Shown: positions 35,760 to 49,800 of the stretch, piece by piece | Position numbering within the stretch: position 1 is the first letter of the stretch | Layout: every line of letters begins with the position of its first letter | Assembly: GCA_032622095.1 (NCBI GenBank) | Contig: CP136066.1 | Span: 182,068,716 to 182,132,715, forward strand | DNA from: Siphonodentalium dalli | Lineage: Eukaryota; Mollusca; Scaphopoda; Gadilida; Siphonodentaliidae | Direction of reading: 5' to 3' | DNA: 64,000 nucleotides | The notes under the pieces: generated by a model | What the model was told of the DNA's origin: nothing | Databases searched by the model: none | What the model saw: only the letters and a program-made list of their open reading frames with translations | Translations under genes and position numbers: made by a program

Positions 35760-38130
35760 AGAAGCAATTTAAATAACTATGTATTGAATGTCTTCACCTT
35801 TTTTATTTTTGTTTCTTGTATTTCGTATCTCAAATTAAAGGCAAAACACATGAGTGGTGAATGAAAGGGCCTATCGGCTGTTTCGACCATCCCAGCTGCC
35901 CAAACACTCACAAAAAAAAAAAGGTTTTGGCAAAAGTTCATGAAGCTCCAGTCATGGAAGTGTTGATACTCATGTCTCATAAATATTATATTGCCTGTTA
36001 AACGGCAACTTGTCTTAGAAAATTAAAATTACGTTGGTTTAATATCGGACGGGGCATGGGTTAAATTTGATAACTTATCACTGCAACACGATGTTACTAT
36101 AAAGGAAAATGTCACCTATATAATTCCACGTATACGCTTACACGTGTACATTGAAACATATATTATTTGCATAATCACCTCTTGTCAAGTGGTCATACTA
36201 ATGTGCTATGATGCGGTTGTATCCTGCTGAATTGCTATGATGCTTTTAAGGCAAACTGATGCTGTTAACAAAAAGTACAGTTATTTATTTTTAATTTGTC
36301 TTTTTCGCGGTGTTCCGATAATCTGAACATATCTAGGAAAAGCCGTTATGCGTATCGAACACTCGAAAACATTTATTGTGATGTGTTTAATACTGGTTCA
36401 AATATCAATTTGATACTGGAGTTTTTCGGTATCCACTCAAAAACACTACATGTAGATATTCTTTTTATTATACGGATTTCCAAAGAAATTCACCATTTAC
36501 GACGTTAAATGATCTCACAATCGTCTTCAATCGATACATCATTTTTGAAGCCATTACCTGATCGCTGCCTGTTCACGCAATGCTACTTCACCATCCGCAG
36601 AATATAAAAATATAGTACCCGTATCCTTTCCTTTACCCCCCCCCCCCCCGCATAAATATGTCGAATTTCAACATAAGATAGATTTTAACTGTAATATCAG
36701 TGAATATAATATAAATTAGAATATCCTAATGGGTTCTTTCACTGTGTCCTTCTTCAACAGTACAAACATTATTGGTACACGCAAGTGAATCGGTCGCACG
36801 TGCGAGCTAGTGTGAAAGTATATTCTTCTGTATCCCCTTCTGTGTGATATCGATGTTTATCTAAACGCGTTTTTTCTATAACACAAGCGAGCAAAATTTC
36901 ATAATTCAAACCCATTTTTATCTTTAAAATCGGGCAGCTCTCGATGTTTTTGATGGAGGGGAGGGTCAATAACCTCCGACATGTATGGTTTCTCGGATAT
37001 CAACATTGGACGCGTGCTTTCCTCAATCAAACTTAATCATACTCCTTTCGGAAGCCAAATGTTCTCTTCATCTCTACATTATAAGTATGAGTAACATGAT
37101 ATAGTATAGGATTAAGATATCTGAATTTCCAAACACATTTATCTATCTACATGTTTTGTATCCTCCAATAACACAAGTCAAAGTCGTAGAAATGTTCCGA
37201 TTGGTTTAATGTTTTCGTTTAGGATAAAGACAACAGCTCTTTGATTTTACCATGTTTATAAATAGACTAACAAGAACAGCTCTTCATTATTACATGCTGC
37301 ATATATATTAGCACCATACATGCAATGTTTCAATATTCTACGAATATTTCTGAACGCTCTATGGACAAGGATCTATGGCGCATAGTACGTCTGTTCAAGA
37401 CTATGGCTCGAAACGTGGTCAAAATGTTTTAGGTATAATTATTCATTTTTGTTGCCAGACACGCGAAACAAGCATAATGTTGATGTTAAAACAACAATTG
37501 TGGCAATAAAACAAGATGCGAACAATTAGTTCTGCCCATCTGTACACGAACTGCAAAGTGTTAAAAGATATTCACTCAATTTTACGGTTATAGTATTCCC
37601 TGATGCAATTCTATTTGATGCAGTGTATACCAATGTAGCCCATTACTGAGAACCGAAGCGAGACGAATTAAATATCGTAGGTATAAAATGACCCGCATGA
37701 TCAGTTAACGAAGTTAGATCTGCGTGTGGATAGGCTACACGGAGACCGCCGTCAAACTTACATGACAATATTCTATATGCGAGTTAATGTATTACACTGT
37801 ATATACGCATGTAATGCATTTAATTCTGCAGTTATAAGGAACCTTATCTGAGGTAAGTCATTTGTATTGGTAATTGAGTGAAATGCATTTAATTGAATAT
37901 GTTAACAGAACTTCTTCATTCCGGTTCACAACACATGAGTTATATTATATTTACATCGACATGTAAGTCGCGTTATAGTGTGGGTCATGTTTATGAGATC
38001 AGCATGCATGCGTGAAGTCAAGCTTTGTTAATTTTTAATGGGATATACATATCTGCAGGGACATAAAACTACTAGTAGGCTGGTATATATGTGTGTTTGG
38101 ATGCCTCACTGCCCACTGCATAGCGATAAC
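35760..38130. other. No gene seen
   Basis: AT-rich intergenic DNA with a C run at 36637-36650. Short frames only. It lies upstream of the P450 gene, but no promoter element can be defended. Confidence 0.4.
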
Positions 38131-38299
38131 ATGTTTCACCAGCTCAAAGAAATATGATGATAAAAATATGTCTGCATAAAGTTAAAACATTTGAGATGTT
38201 CACCCCAGAGAAGACCAAGGACGTATAAGGCGACATGAGGCGATTGCTTGTTTAACACACCCCGATGGTGTGCTAAATTTGGTAGCAAGGATATAGTCT

Positions 38300-38405
38300 G
38301 GTCGACAGGGTTCGCTCTTCCACTTGCCAAATTTGCCAATGGCAAAAATAATTCACATTTGGCAAAACAAAAAATTTCATTTGGCAAAAGTTTTGGCAAG
38401 TCACT
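38300..38405. repeat. Clustered TTGGCAA/TTGCCAA phrases
   Basis: At least six copies in about 90 bp, in both orientations. It looks like a short degenerate repeat; the same octamer is the core of NFI sites, but nothing else supports regulation. Confidence 0.4.
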
Positions 38406-39294
38406 TTTTAATTCCTCAATAAAGTTGAAAATTATCGGTCAATCAATACCATTCATTTTAAGAAACTATTACAATATAATTATATTGGTGGTGTTTGATA
38501 TGGTTTCGGAAAAGTTAACAACTCCAATAAGATGCAGTTAATCTGGTAACATCAATGGGTGGAGGGATTACCAATAATTAGTGTGATGGTGGTGTTTACA
38601 TAGCTAATCCTCTTGTACTGTTCCCGTCTGATGAAGCAACTCTTATATTATTTTATTGTTCGGTGATTGGTTTATTGTTGTGAGATAAACCACAATAGAG
38701 ATGAATGCGAGCATAGTTATTAACTAACTGCTTTCTTGTCGATATCAAATGTCATTCAAACCGCGAGTGTCGAAACATAAAACTCAATCAAGGTTGCATA
38801 ATATTATACTATCAGGGATAACATTTGACAACTTATAATAGAATTTGGCAAAAAATATTTTCATAAAATTTCGCCTTGCTGGTCGATGGGCTGTGCGACC
38901 TTGACGAAATTGGTAACAAGGCGGTTTTTGTGTGTCAATCTGAGACTGTCACTGGAGCCAACATTCGCTGAATTCCTCTTTGGGGAAAATGCTAAATTTA
39001 ACATGGCGTCCAAGACGGTCGTCTGTATCGAACACTAACTAATATTCACAATAGACACTACACTTTGCATGGCCTCAGACTAAATCAACACTATTATTAT
39101 ATACAAAAGACAAATACTGATAGCTCATATTTGAACAATAACTCCTCTCAAGTGTCCATAATAAAAATGGCCGAAATCGATCAAAGTTGGCATTCTGGGT
39201 GACGTTCGATAGTGATGCTAATGAATATGATGCTTTTGATACAAGTGGCAATAATTAGTTGTATTGATGTGGAACCAACAGGCTGTTTGTTAAT

Positions 39295-39520
39295 GATTGA
39301 TTGATTGGGGTTTACTGTCGATTTCAGTAGCTAAGGACATATCACAACATTGCCAGTTTTAGTGATGGAGGAAATCCGCACACTTAAGGATAATCTAACA
39401 ACAATGATTTCAATGGCTGATAAAATCGTCGAAAAAGATGGAAACATTTGGATTTCAACCCTTATCGCCAGCGATGGAGGGAGAAACGGATTGGAGTTGT
39501 ACCCCAACCGATTGAGCCAC
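39295..39520 (+). repeat. Probable decayed interspersed repeat
   Basis: Begins GATTGATTGGGGTTTACTGT, AAGGACATATCACAACATTG and GTGATGGAGGAAATCCG, phrases like abundant short repeats of marine invertebrates. Not a gene despite three overlapping frames. Confidence 0.35.
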
Positions 39521-39952
39521 CGATGCCCCGCTGTATACATACAAGCATATTCCATATTTTCCTCTGTATATCTATCTTTTATAAACCATCTCCATTTATG
39601 TATATATGTACATTGGATCAGAGCATAAAGCATCTACATGTTCTTTAATGCTACGTATGTGGTCGAATTTGCAACGATAAATAGTCCCAGAATATAATTA
39701 CATAATTAAAAGTCGGGGAACAGAATTCAGCATTGACCCATGTCACAATTCGAACCCATGTACAGGTTGATTAACAGCTCAACTCCTTGTGGAAGTGGTC
39801 CCGATAACCCACTTTGTTCAGATGTTTATGACGCGGATACCAGCATCGTTGTCTGAACTAGAAAATGAGGTCGTAGCTTCAAACGATGGCATGGACGAAA
39901 ATTTACTTTCAACTTTGATTTGATTTGAGGGACATGATATATATGAAGTAAC

Positions 39953-40415
39953 TTTATAGAGGGTGTCACCCCCCCCCCTAGAATCCTGAATACCAGTTAA
40001 TTTTGGGGGGTGAATCCTGAATACATGTTAAGAAATAATAAGCGATAAATGACATACAAATTGACTGTTTTAATATCAGACAGCTACAAGCAGAAGTTAC
40101 ATAGACACATTATAATCCATTATACCTGACATGATATTGGAGTAGAGTATTATGGGCGTTATGAGGCCATTATGATACGATTAATGATACTTTATGATGG
40201 CATGGTTGTCGAATATGCCCAAATAAGCTATTCTACCCACTCATTCATACATATAACTAGCACAAAATATTATTTTGCGCCATCAAAACCTGCGTCCGAG
40301 ATGTTTTGCTTGAACCCGAATACCAGTTAATTCCGGGGTATGAATCCCGCTTACGGCTTCAAAACTCCCTGAATCCCGCGTACCGAAAGGGGGGGGGGGG
40401 ATACCCTCTTTATAT
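39953..40415. mobile_element. Inverted-repeat element with poly(C)/poly(G) ends, abutting the P450 start
   Basis: The left end TATAGAGGGTGTCA then nine or so C; the right end, inverted, ATAAAGAGGGTAT then about 12 C. Inside, GAATCCTGAATACCAGTTAAT recurs as CGAATACCAGTTAATTCCGGGG. It ends about 60 bp before the P450 ATG. Confidence 0.55.
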
Positions 40416-40475
40416 GTAACTTTAGAAAATTGAAAATATTGTATCACTTTTTAGGCAACTCAACCATACCAAAGT

Positions 40476-40830
40476 ATGGTACTATCGGATATACTCGATG
40501 CCACGACACTGATAATCGCAGTTATAGTCTTCCTCCTGGCCAAACTGCTGCTGCAAAAAAGTCGAAATAATCTACCACCGGGACCAAGACCGTGGCCATT
40601 TTTCGGAAACCTTAAATACACACTTAGATCTCGCTCTTTGGTCGCTAGTAGAGAGCTCGTCGCAGAATACGGACCTATTTACACGATATATCACACAAGA
40701 TCACCGGTTGTCATCCTAGCGTCTGCAGATGTGATCCAAGACGCATTTGCTCGAAATGGTCCGAAATTTGCCGATAGGCCGAATGATGTATTCACAGTTA
40801 AACTATCAAGAAAGGACGAGCACGATATGG
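40476..40830 (+). CDS. P450 exon 1: membrane anchor, proline hinge, A/B-helix region
   Basis: Codes for residues 1-118 plus one base. A hydrophobic anchor is followed by a basic stretch (QKSRNN) and the PPGPRPWPFFGN hinge. The donor at 40831 reads GTAAGG. The start codon lies about 60 bases after the end of the inverted-repeat element at 39953-40415, so the promoter or 5' leader must overlap that element or be supplied by an unseen upstream exon. Confidence 0.92.
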
Positions 40831-43800
40831 GTAAGGTTTTCACTTCACACATATATATCCATTCTTGAAACATTTAAAGACAACAGGTACACTTTGAACT
40901 TTACGCGTCCCCTTCTCGTATAGGGAGTGTCCAACCATTTCCTCGATAACTTGATTTGGATTTGGATAGACACATTTGCCCAGATACACGAATCTGGTTA
41001 CCTTAATTAATGCATTGTGCATGCGTGGATCACAAATGCGCGCTTCTAAGGATTAACTGACCAAGTCTGCCATTGCATGTATGATATAATGAATTTGAAT
41101 ATTGAAACTGTACCCATTTACAAGACTGGACATAGTAAGGCTGAAGGGGTTATTGTTACCACATACTGATGTGTTGGGTACCCAAGTTTACGAAAAGGTG
41201 TCTTGGGTACCCAGGTTGACCTATGCGTTTTATGCTATATCTGTTATCGTAAATCATAAAGTTATATCGTCGCGAAAAAGTAATCATTAGTCACAAATGT
41301 CAATTTTGAAGATTTGTACCCAGGTGTCATCCGATAGAATGCTATATTTATTCAACAATGGTGTGCTCAAAACAATACAAAGGTCAAGCTGGGTACCCAA
41401 AATACAATTTCCTAAAGCTGGGTATCCAGCCACCAAAATGTGGCGACAATGACCCCTTCAGTCATAGTAAGCGTATACATCGTGTTTCTTGCCGGCTGCA
41501 TGAAGTCACGTTTGCACGAAACAATTGGTGCGATACATATTCCATTTAAAAGTGTTTTAAGAGATATGTTGCGTAATCAACCATATTATGTTCTGACAGT
41601 GTTGATATTTTTTGTTCTATTTCGTCGAAAAATAAGAACAAAATACATATATATATATATATATATCCAGTGACCGGAGCTCATGTTTACTGGTCTACAT
41701 GCCAATATTCTATAACTCTGAATCAATACAGAAATTTCCGGGAAGAGATACACAACCCGGGTCGGGGTCCCCGGCAGATGCGATCTGTATACTGTCCATG
41801 GGTGAACTTGAACCTTGTAACTGTTTGCTTGTGTCATGTTCCGCAGACCAAAATGGGTCGATGTTATTGCTGCAGTGAATTGATCGCGGCGAAGTATCAC
41901 GTCGAGTTGAAGATGTCAGATCGCTGGATCAAACGAGACGTGACGCAAAGCCCAGATCAAATCACTGCAGTGATAACAGGTTTATTATATGACATGCTTT
42001 TTATTCAACAGCACAATTAATTATGAAATGAAACCACATGTAGGCCACTAGTAACAAGAATAAAGAAGGAACTGTTCTTGTATAATAAATCGTCCGACTT
42101 TTTACGGACATGCGCAGTATGCGAGATATAGAAGGGTCGTATGACATCGGATCGAACAGCAGCTGATCCGATAGTCGGAAAATGATCGCTTTACTATTAA
42201 TAGTGGTATTGGGGAAAGATAAACGATAGTCAGATCATAAAAACAGTTATACCTCGGGTGCTGGCAAACATAACAAACAGAGACGAATATCTCTAAAACG
42301 GTAAATGAAAATTGGGCGCCATAATGGCGAATCTCCATATCAAGTTTTATTCATATCCGAGAACCCACGACTGAGATATATGCGTTAGCGCCAATATTTC
42401 CAGATGAACAAAGTAGGATAACTCTAGATGGAAAATGCAACAAGATTATGTTCCCCTTTTTTTTAAATGAATCATGATGCCAAACATCCATACCAAATTG
42501 CATTCAGGTCTGATAACCCAAGGCTGAGTTAAACACCCGGACTGCCAGGCGGATATTATATAAGGGTATATATAATTATGCATGCATAATATGCATGTAT
42601 AGGGACTACGTATATAGTATGCCCAGGAAACATCGCTCATGTATTTCAGCAACGCGACAAAAAGAGTCATTGCTCTAGGTTTAATTTCATGCCTAAATTT
42701 TAAGAATAGATTTACTGAAACAAGAACGAAATTAGTGTCTTTTATTTATGATATTTTACACAGGTGTTATTTTATCGAACGGGGAATTGTGGGATGCAGA
42801 ACGCAGACTTGTCGTACATTCAATGAAAGATATGGGAGCTGGGAGAACGAGATTGGAAGAAAGTATCCACACTGAGCTGAGATATCTTATACATGCGATA
42901 GAGAGACAAGAACAGACTCCGTTCGATCCTGCCGATATTCTACAGAAAGCGGTATCAAACATAATTTCGACGATTATATTTGGATCAAGGTAAACGGATA
43001 ATGTATGTATGGTTAACACAGACTACTGAAAGCTGCGCGTTCGACAATCTTAACCCTTTCACGACGGGATATGCGCCGGTGCAGCATTGTGCCAGTACAT
43101 TATCTTATATATGCGAGTTGCCTATAGGGAGCCTCACATATCTAAGAGATTGATTGCCATAAACATGTCTAAATTAGCGTGATTCATACATCATCGCGAA
43201 CGCTGTCGAATCATATGTACCAATTATGTCTTTGAGGAATAGTCTCTGAAAGTTACAAAATTACCATTTTGTAAGGATTTCTTTTTTCTCTCTACAATTA
43301 TCGCAAATGAAACGTAGCATTTTCGAAAATGCGGCGTAGCATTTATCGGAAAGCGGCATTTATCGAGTAACGGATGAGCCCCCGTGCTAATACCAACCCA
43401 TGTATATAATACTAATGGGGTGTCCGTTGAGTTTGGGGATTGAAGTTTATAATTATATAAGTCGCTTGAATTGCCTGCTCAGAAACGATACTGTTGTTAC
43501 ACGTAAAGAATCAACAGTGTTATTGTCATATGAATAACTGCTTTACGCGAACACATGTTTTATGTTTGTTCTTGTTCGTTTCGGGAACATTCGTCATAAT
43601 TTGCTCGTCGGTTTTTGTTTACCTATACATAACGTAAATAGTTCATCAATAAATAATAGCCGATAATCTATATATCAATTTTGTCTAGCTCACTGTGAAT
43701 CTCGTCCACATATAAATGTGATTGCATGGATGAAATAAGTGGTCACGTGACTTCGATCACATTATTAGAGGCTGTGTGTGACATTTGGATGCCAAAATAT

Positions 43801-46800
43801 CTTGAAAAACAAATCTGCTCAAGAATCGATATTTGTGTAGTATCCGAGATGAGTTCTTCTGTTGTTGAGTTGTTGAGATAGCTCACTAGTCCAATAGCTT
43901 GCTGATATTTTTTTAAAGAAAATATCGATACAGTACCAGTAAGAAGAAGTGGTATATTAAGGCGCGTCTTTATTGCGATATTGAGCGCGCTTAATTCGAA
44001 AAAGGCGCGATTATAGCGCAATACCAAACATCTGCCGCTCTTATTATTGCGATATTGAACGCAAAATATTGCGATATTAAGCGCGCTAAATTTCACACAG
44101 ACCCGATAGTGTTATATTTATATTAGATCAATACTGTACATAGTGTACATATAGTTTGCATATCGCATTTACAACTCTAATTATATACAAATCTAAACCA
44201 CTGTCTCTATTTGTGCAATAAAGAATACAGAAGAAATAATTTGATTTAAATGTCACAATTTTGAGCGCAAGATGTCCCAATATTAAGCGCGAAATATTGC
44301 GATAATAATATCGCAAGCGGCGTGCTTATAAGCATTTCCACTTGCAATGTTATTGCGATATTGGGCGCGAAAATAGCTCGCTTAATATACCACTTCTTTT
44401 GACTGGTACTGTAACAAAAACAAAAAGACAAATGTTGAAATTGTCAGGCCTGTCTTGACAATTGCGATCAAATTTAGACGTAGATTCCCGATGGGGGTTA
44501 TTTCCTTGTGATTCCACCCGGTAGGTTCGACTATGAAGACACAATGGTGGAAAAGCTTCAAAATATACTGCAATATCCAAGTAAAACAAAAGTACGAATA
44601 GACACCTTTAGCCCATTGAACTACTATCCGATATTACAAGTGCTGTTCCACGTCGTTCGAAAGGTAAGTAGCTTAATCACCTAGCATGTTTAGATCTAGT
44701 GTAATTTCGTGGGGTTTGGGCGCCAAGATAGTTATAGGGTTTAAACTTAAAAATTGTTGCGTCTTGATATTTTGTGTAATTTGTACCTTCGAGGAGCCGA
44801 CGACATATTTAGAAAGTGTTTGGCGATTACTTGTCTGCTGTGTAACACAATATATAGACAGGGACGTGGCTAGAACGTCCCCATTGGGATGGGGGTCAAC
44901 CTTGAAATTTCCAACGACGTTTGTTTTTTTAATTTAAAGATTTTTGTTTAAATTAAATTAAATGTTATTTACTTATTTTTAAATCTTAAATTGTGTCAGC
45001 AGTTCTATCTAAAAACATACAATATTAAATTTTATTTTATTTAAAACAAAAATTTAATATAAACTTTAAATTTAAAAGAAATGCGCACCGATGAGACTAT
45101 TTCAGCTAGTTATAACATAAGGGCAAGCGTGGCTTATTGTCAGTGGGCGGTAATACCGATGTCAGTGTGGCCTCTGTGGAAAACTCTATTACAAGAGGTC
45201 ACTTAGTTAAACAACTTCATAATATTCACTTGAGTTGAACTCGACCCTATAATTTTCTACAATTAACATTTAGACCAAAAACTCAAAATGCTTACGTGAT
45301 TCTCACTTAACGTCGAGATAATCCGGCACGTTGGCGGAAATAAATGCGGACTCGTGTTACTCACATGGGTCACTTGGCGCCAGGTCAATATTTCAAATGA
45401 TTTCACGGTTTACACCTGTGTGGTTACCGATTGGCCACGTTACGATTTTGTTATTTGATAATCGGGTAACACGCTCAACGCACATGTTTTTTCGCGCATA
45501 TGAAGGATTTATCGAATTTTCTGTATACAATTGCACCTGCTAGATTATATTTTTAAAGTAAATATAAGTACCTCTATCGAGTTCTGAATATGGTTCCGCT
45601 TTATGCTTCTATTGGATATTGCATTTTACCATGCAAATAACCCCAAATTTATTACGTAATTACAACATTTAGGAAGATGGCACATTCGATACAAATAACA
45701 GAATTAAAAAACCAAAGTAAATCTATCAATATATCTGAAAAAAGGCACAAACACTAATGATCCACTCCTGAGGTGCAACGACAGAAACCAACCATCATAC
45801 ACCATCTATACAGGAAATCGTCCCATATAGTTTACGTAAACATTTTCCCATAAGTTGCCACATACATCATGTTCCACTAATACGTATACCGTAGTATTAT
45901 CATACATATTTATATCCAAATGAACTTCTGCATACTTATGTACAGGTACACCACCTCAAATGCAGTAACATTTATATTAATGTTATACTTTATTCTGTGC
46001 TTTCCCCACATATGTTATATGTATTTTTATTACACGATCCTACCCTTATTCCTTTCAATAAACCCATTCTATAAACTGATATTAAACGTTCGTTTAATAA
46101 CAGGAAATAGTGCCAGGTGACCTTTGACTTCCGGTTTGTCGTCTGAAATACATTCCGTACTAAAAATACTATGGATTCCAATATTTTTACAACAAAATAT
46201 AATGAATGAAGAGTTTGCAAAGTTATGTTATTAAATGTACGCAATTATATACGCCAAAGAGTCTTTATTTATCTGGAACTAGTTATTTACGCAGGCAAAT
46301 AACGCACAGGCACGTGAAACTTCGGCGCATTACTTATAAAAGCCGATGTTACTTTCGCGTCCCATCTGTTGATTTAAGTATGTTTTGTCGAGGTTTTTGG
46401 ATCATGTAATAAATAGAATCTACAACCCGTCCCCAGATTATAGCGGAATTTACAAAACTCGTCCAGTAAATTAGGTCTGGACATCGCCAAAGTTTCGGTC
46501 CAGACCTAATTTACTGGACTCGTTTTGTAAATTCCGCTATTAACTGGGGACGAGTTGTAGATCCTCTATATATCTCATACAACAGTTCAGCAATGCCGGA
46601 AAGACATTTGGAGATTATACGAACGAATTCGCTGCTCAAGTCTCTGACAGAATAAAGGATCACAAACGTACATACGATCCCGGATATATGAGGGACTTCC
46701 TCGACATCTACATACAGTCAACCAACGACTGTGGGGATCAAAATAAATTGAGTGGTAAGTCGGTCTGTTGGAAATATTGGTGGAAAGGGCAAAATATGTT

Positions 46801-49800
46801 GAAGAGGGATCATGTTATTCATATACTTGAGCATATTTTATTTGATCTCATTTAACCCCCTCATATACCAGATGGATTCTCTCACACTATTATATAAAAG
46901 TGTACATTGGAATTGTGTATTACGTCAGAGTTAATGGACGAACGACTGTAAATTCGGAAACTAGACTGTCGAGCCCGAAGGGCGAAACCATTTAGTTTCC
47001 GAATGCCCAGTCGCGAGTCCATTAACTGACATGAAACACAAGTTTGAGATATATAACAAAGATACCGATCAAATCTACTGACAAATCTCGATAAATGAGA
47101 CATATAGGATTCTTTATGTATTCAAAATAGTCCTCGGCTGAGAACAAAACCACGCCCATTGCCACGAATCGTGTAAGTCGCGGTTGCACGTGGTCTATAT
47201 GAATACAACTGCATAGTCATTATACAGCCGCCCGGTACATCTTCGTTCGAAACAATAGAAACATATAATGAGTTCATGAACCTACTTTTTGAATACAAAT
47301 ATGACATGATTATCAATGCTTAACCTTGTCTTCACCTCTTGTCTCGGCACAAACTTAATACATGAATTATATTATTTTGCCAACAGAAAGTCAGGTCATG
47401 AGAACCATTTTCGACCTTTACTTTGCTGGAACAGACACCACTTCCCAGACTCTCCGTTGGATATTACTTTACATGATAGGTTTCCCAGATATACAGGATA
47501 AATGTGCCCGGGAAATTGCTGAGGTAAGCTACCTATTCACATTGGTCGTATCGCGTAGTTAATGATAGACGAAAGGGGTTGGTGTGTCACCTTCATTTTT
47601 GGTTTAAATCAGCAGTTGCAAATGTTATGCCCGACACAACATTGACTGCAAAATTCAGACAAACATTTACTTGAAATGATGCGATAAAAATACGATTTCG
47701 TATTGTGATTAGGGGTGCACTGTCGGATTTGACAACATGGCCATAAAACCACCATCACATCATTTTATACCAGCAAATAATTTGATGATGACATATTTTA
47801 TGGTAAATCCCAAAAAGATAAATACATACATAAGTGTTTATAAATGAACGATATACAGTATGTTGGACAAAGGAAATGGGAGCACAAGTTATATCAACTT
47901 AGAAAAGCTCTTCTCCCCTAATTGGTGGCCAAATTATCAAACCGAATTAGAACGGAGGCATAAGATAAATTATTGCATAGTATAATCAAAGATGTTTTGT
48001 GCAGGTGTAAAGGTTTCTGCGTGATACAATGTTATGTGCAGGTGTAAAGGTTTCAGAGTGATACAATGTTTCTTCAGTTGCATTGGTCCAAGCTATTTAG
48101 ATCTTTTGATATTGATTTGAGCAGCTGAATATAAAATAATGTTTTTTCCATTGGCAACGAGGGGTGATCCGCATAGTAGCTCTTCGATGTGTACATAACC
48201 ATTTGATCTGACCATGCATGAGGCCATTGCTAGGTTTTTGTGGCCAGAAATTTATTGTTTTGTTTTAAAGAGAAAGTTTTAATAAGTTTTGATTTTTTGT
48301 CAGGCTAATGTAAATTCCAATGATAGCCTGATATGATACCGCCACCCAAAACGCCGGAGATACTAAAGGGCCGTCTCAGTTATGATTTGGTGTGACAATT
48401 TTGCACATATTAAAATTATGGATGATTTTGTAGATATTCGCGATGCCTGTGTGATACGTATTATTGCAAGTAGTTTCCATTTTCTTTTGGTGTTCTGAGA
48501 GGACAATTGGCTCAGAAAATTATGACTTATTGCGTGTTAAAACCGATGGGAGATCTTTACATCGGAAGTTATTTTTTCATCACAGGTTGTTGGAGATAGA
48601 CCAATTATGATGTCAGACGAGAAAAACCTTCCCTATGTCCGAGCCACTATATCTGAAGTCATGCGAATGTCAGGAGTTGGTAAGAATAGACCACATGTAT
48701 CTTGTTGGAAATTCTGTGGGTTTTTTTTGTCAATTCTGATAAGAATCGGTCGACAAATTTCCAACTTTTGTAAAATTCGCATAATACTTCTGTACGCAGT
48801 GGAAAGAAAGGGACATGGTTCATTTGTATGGCACATTGTCTGCATAATTTGGATGGATATGTATACACGAGACAAGAGTACGCCTGTTATTTAAACGGTT
48901 ATAATTATGTTTTGAATCTGGCCGCAGTAGTAGTTCAGACTAGAAAATAGGTTTATATATAATTTTTTATATTTAGAGCGACTCGTACTCTTTATACACG
49001 AAATTAGGCAGTAATTGATCATCAATTGCCACGGCACGGTGATAAAAGTAGGTAAATACACCAAATGCTAATACATAGATGTTGTATATACTCATACAAG
49101 ACTTACCAAAGCCACCAACACATATCAACCGTTTCAACCTTCCGCCGTGACACAAACGCCTTTAGCTATGACGCTAGTGGTAAAAATGTTGCTGTTAATT
49201 ATGTCCTCAAGTGGCACCTTGACTTTATGGTTATTTATGAACACCCTGTTCAATGTCAAAATGCTTTGTTAATATTTACAATGACCGCGATCTTTTGATT
49301 CTTTGTCACATTCTGTTGCAGCAAGGATGACAATACCACATCGAACAACGTGTGACGTTAAGATTCATGGTTATGATATCCCGAAGGGGACGATCGTAAC
49401 AGGAAATTTGCTACAATGTCACCGGGACCCAAAATACTGGGCGGAGCCGGAGACCTTCCGTCCCGAACATTTCCTCGACTCAGATGGAAATTACAAGGCG
49501 AATAAATCATTCCTGCCATTTTCTGTGGGTGAGTATATATATATGCATGCTAAAACCAATATACTAGCTTTTGTGTATATGGGTACATTTTCAGGATAAT
49601 TTGTCAGGCATTCAAAGTGTTAAGATTTGTTTTAGAGGATCTCTAATGAGTCGCAATTCTATGCTAAATTTATTAACCGAGTGCACTAAATTCGATTCTA
49701 ATCCAATTTAGTGGACAAGGTTAATCTATTTCGTATATTATTGCGACGAATTTGTTATCCTTTTTTCACATAATCACGTAATGATATTAACAGTTCTATC

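Noticed and set aside
39331-39648. Three overlapping frames of 66-100 codons
   Set aside because: Located in a decayed interspersed repeat; mutually exclusive frames on both strands.
41670-42020. 116-codon frame in P450 intron 1 as an extra P450 exon
   Set aside because: Exons 1 and 2 join in phase and in family order without it, and its sequence shows no P450 motif.
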